The notes under the pieces were generated by a model, which saw only the letters and a list, made by a program, of their open reading frames with translations, ran no database searches and had not been told where the DNA came from. This document shows positions 32,971 to 33,019 of a DNA stretch of 33,019 nt, one piece after another. This DNA comes from Alteromonas sp. KUL106 (GTDB lineage: Bacteria > Pseudomonadota > Gammaproteobacteria > Enterobacterales > Alteromonadaceae). The stretch is taken from NCBI RefSeq assembly GCF_009811415.1, contig NZ_BLIG01000031.1:1-33019 (forward strand). Reading direction: 5' to 3'. A program made the position numbers and the translations under genes. The stretch's first letter is position 1. Each line of letters starts with the position of its first letter.

Positions 32971-33019
32971 ATGTCGAAACTTTTTGGCTGGTTCAGTAAG
33001 AACAAGAAAGCAGAGAAAC
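32971..33019 (+). CDS. ftsY: probable ftsY, 5' end only
   Basis: Sixteen codons (MSKLFGWFSKNKKAEK) run off the window edge. A short basic, aromatic N-terminus like this, 54 nt from and divergent to rsmD, matches the conserved rsmD/ftsY arrangement; FtsY is the signal-recognition-particle receptor GTPase. AAGGA lies 12 nt ahead. The call is from position and the first residues only. Confidence 0.65.
   Translation, partial: MSKLFGWFSKNKKAEK

Overview
The window reads as chromosome of a marine gammaproteobacterium of the Alteromonadales, most like Alteromonas. The basis is protein similarity recalled from family knowledge, moderate GC, a PanP-type aspartate decarboxylase beside panBC, marine-type PdsR/PdsS regulators and Alteromonadales-type intergenic palindromes. 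No rRNA, tRNA, CRISPR array, prophage or intact transposase gene was seen. No clearly novel multi-gene system was found; the less ordinary material is in the spaces between genes and in a few divergent proteins.

Layout. 1-7.7 kb: HSL-type hydrolase, PepSY-type membrane protein, CstA-family transporter, a Cys/His-rich Cu/Zn-efflux-type permease, a CNNM/DUF21-CBS membrane protein and a periplasmic TonB-C-domain protein. 7.7-9.6 kb: a coupled pair (cupredoxin-like protein, then a beta-barrel protein). 9.8-12.9 kb: an iron-uptake operon (TonB-dependent siderophore receptor, then a PKHD-type hydroxylase) behind a good Fur box. 13.0-16.0 kb: response regulator and sensor kinase of the proteobacterial dedicated sortase type, with no sortase or LPXTG-type target in view. 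16.0-16.7 kb: no protein gene, but one copy of an interspersed repeat and a series of hairpins ending in a terminator, a candidate small RNA. 16.7-19.2 kb: yadG-yadH ABC exporter genes and a TrmB-like methyltransferase. 19.3-20.1 kb: an EAL protein with damaged catalytic motifs. 20.6-28.5 kb: panP, then on the opposite strand sfsA, dksA, gluQ, pcnB, folK, panB, panC. 28.6-33.0 kb: pepB, a small HTH protein beside a large palindromic element, yhgN/marC, yjaG, rsmD, and the first codons of probable ftsY.

How the genes fit together. The order sfsA-dksA-gluQ-pcnB-folK-panB-panC is that of E. coli, where panD and yadH/yadG follow nearby. Here panP stands where panD would be expected, so beta-alanine (PanP) and ketopantoate (PanB) can both feed PanC for pantothenate synthesis. 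pcnB appears to begin at an AUU codon, as known for E. coli pcnB, and a terminator lies between dksA and gluQ, also as known in enterobacteria. The receptor and hydroxylase form a classic Fur-controlled pair. Two repeat families mark the intergenic regions: a ~128-bp repeat present twice in opposite orientation (3662-3790 and 16214-16341), and a ~188-bp palindrome (30051-30238) with a probable decayed relative near 19.2-19.34 kb.
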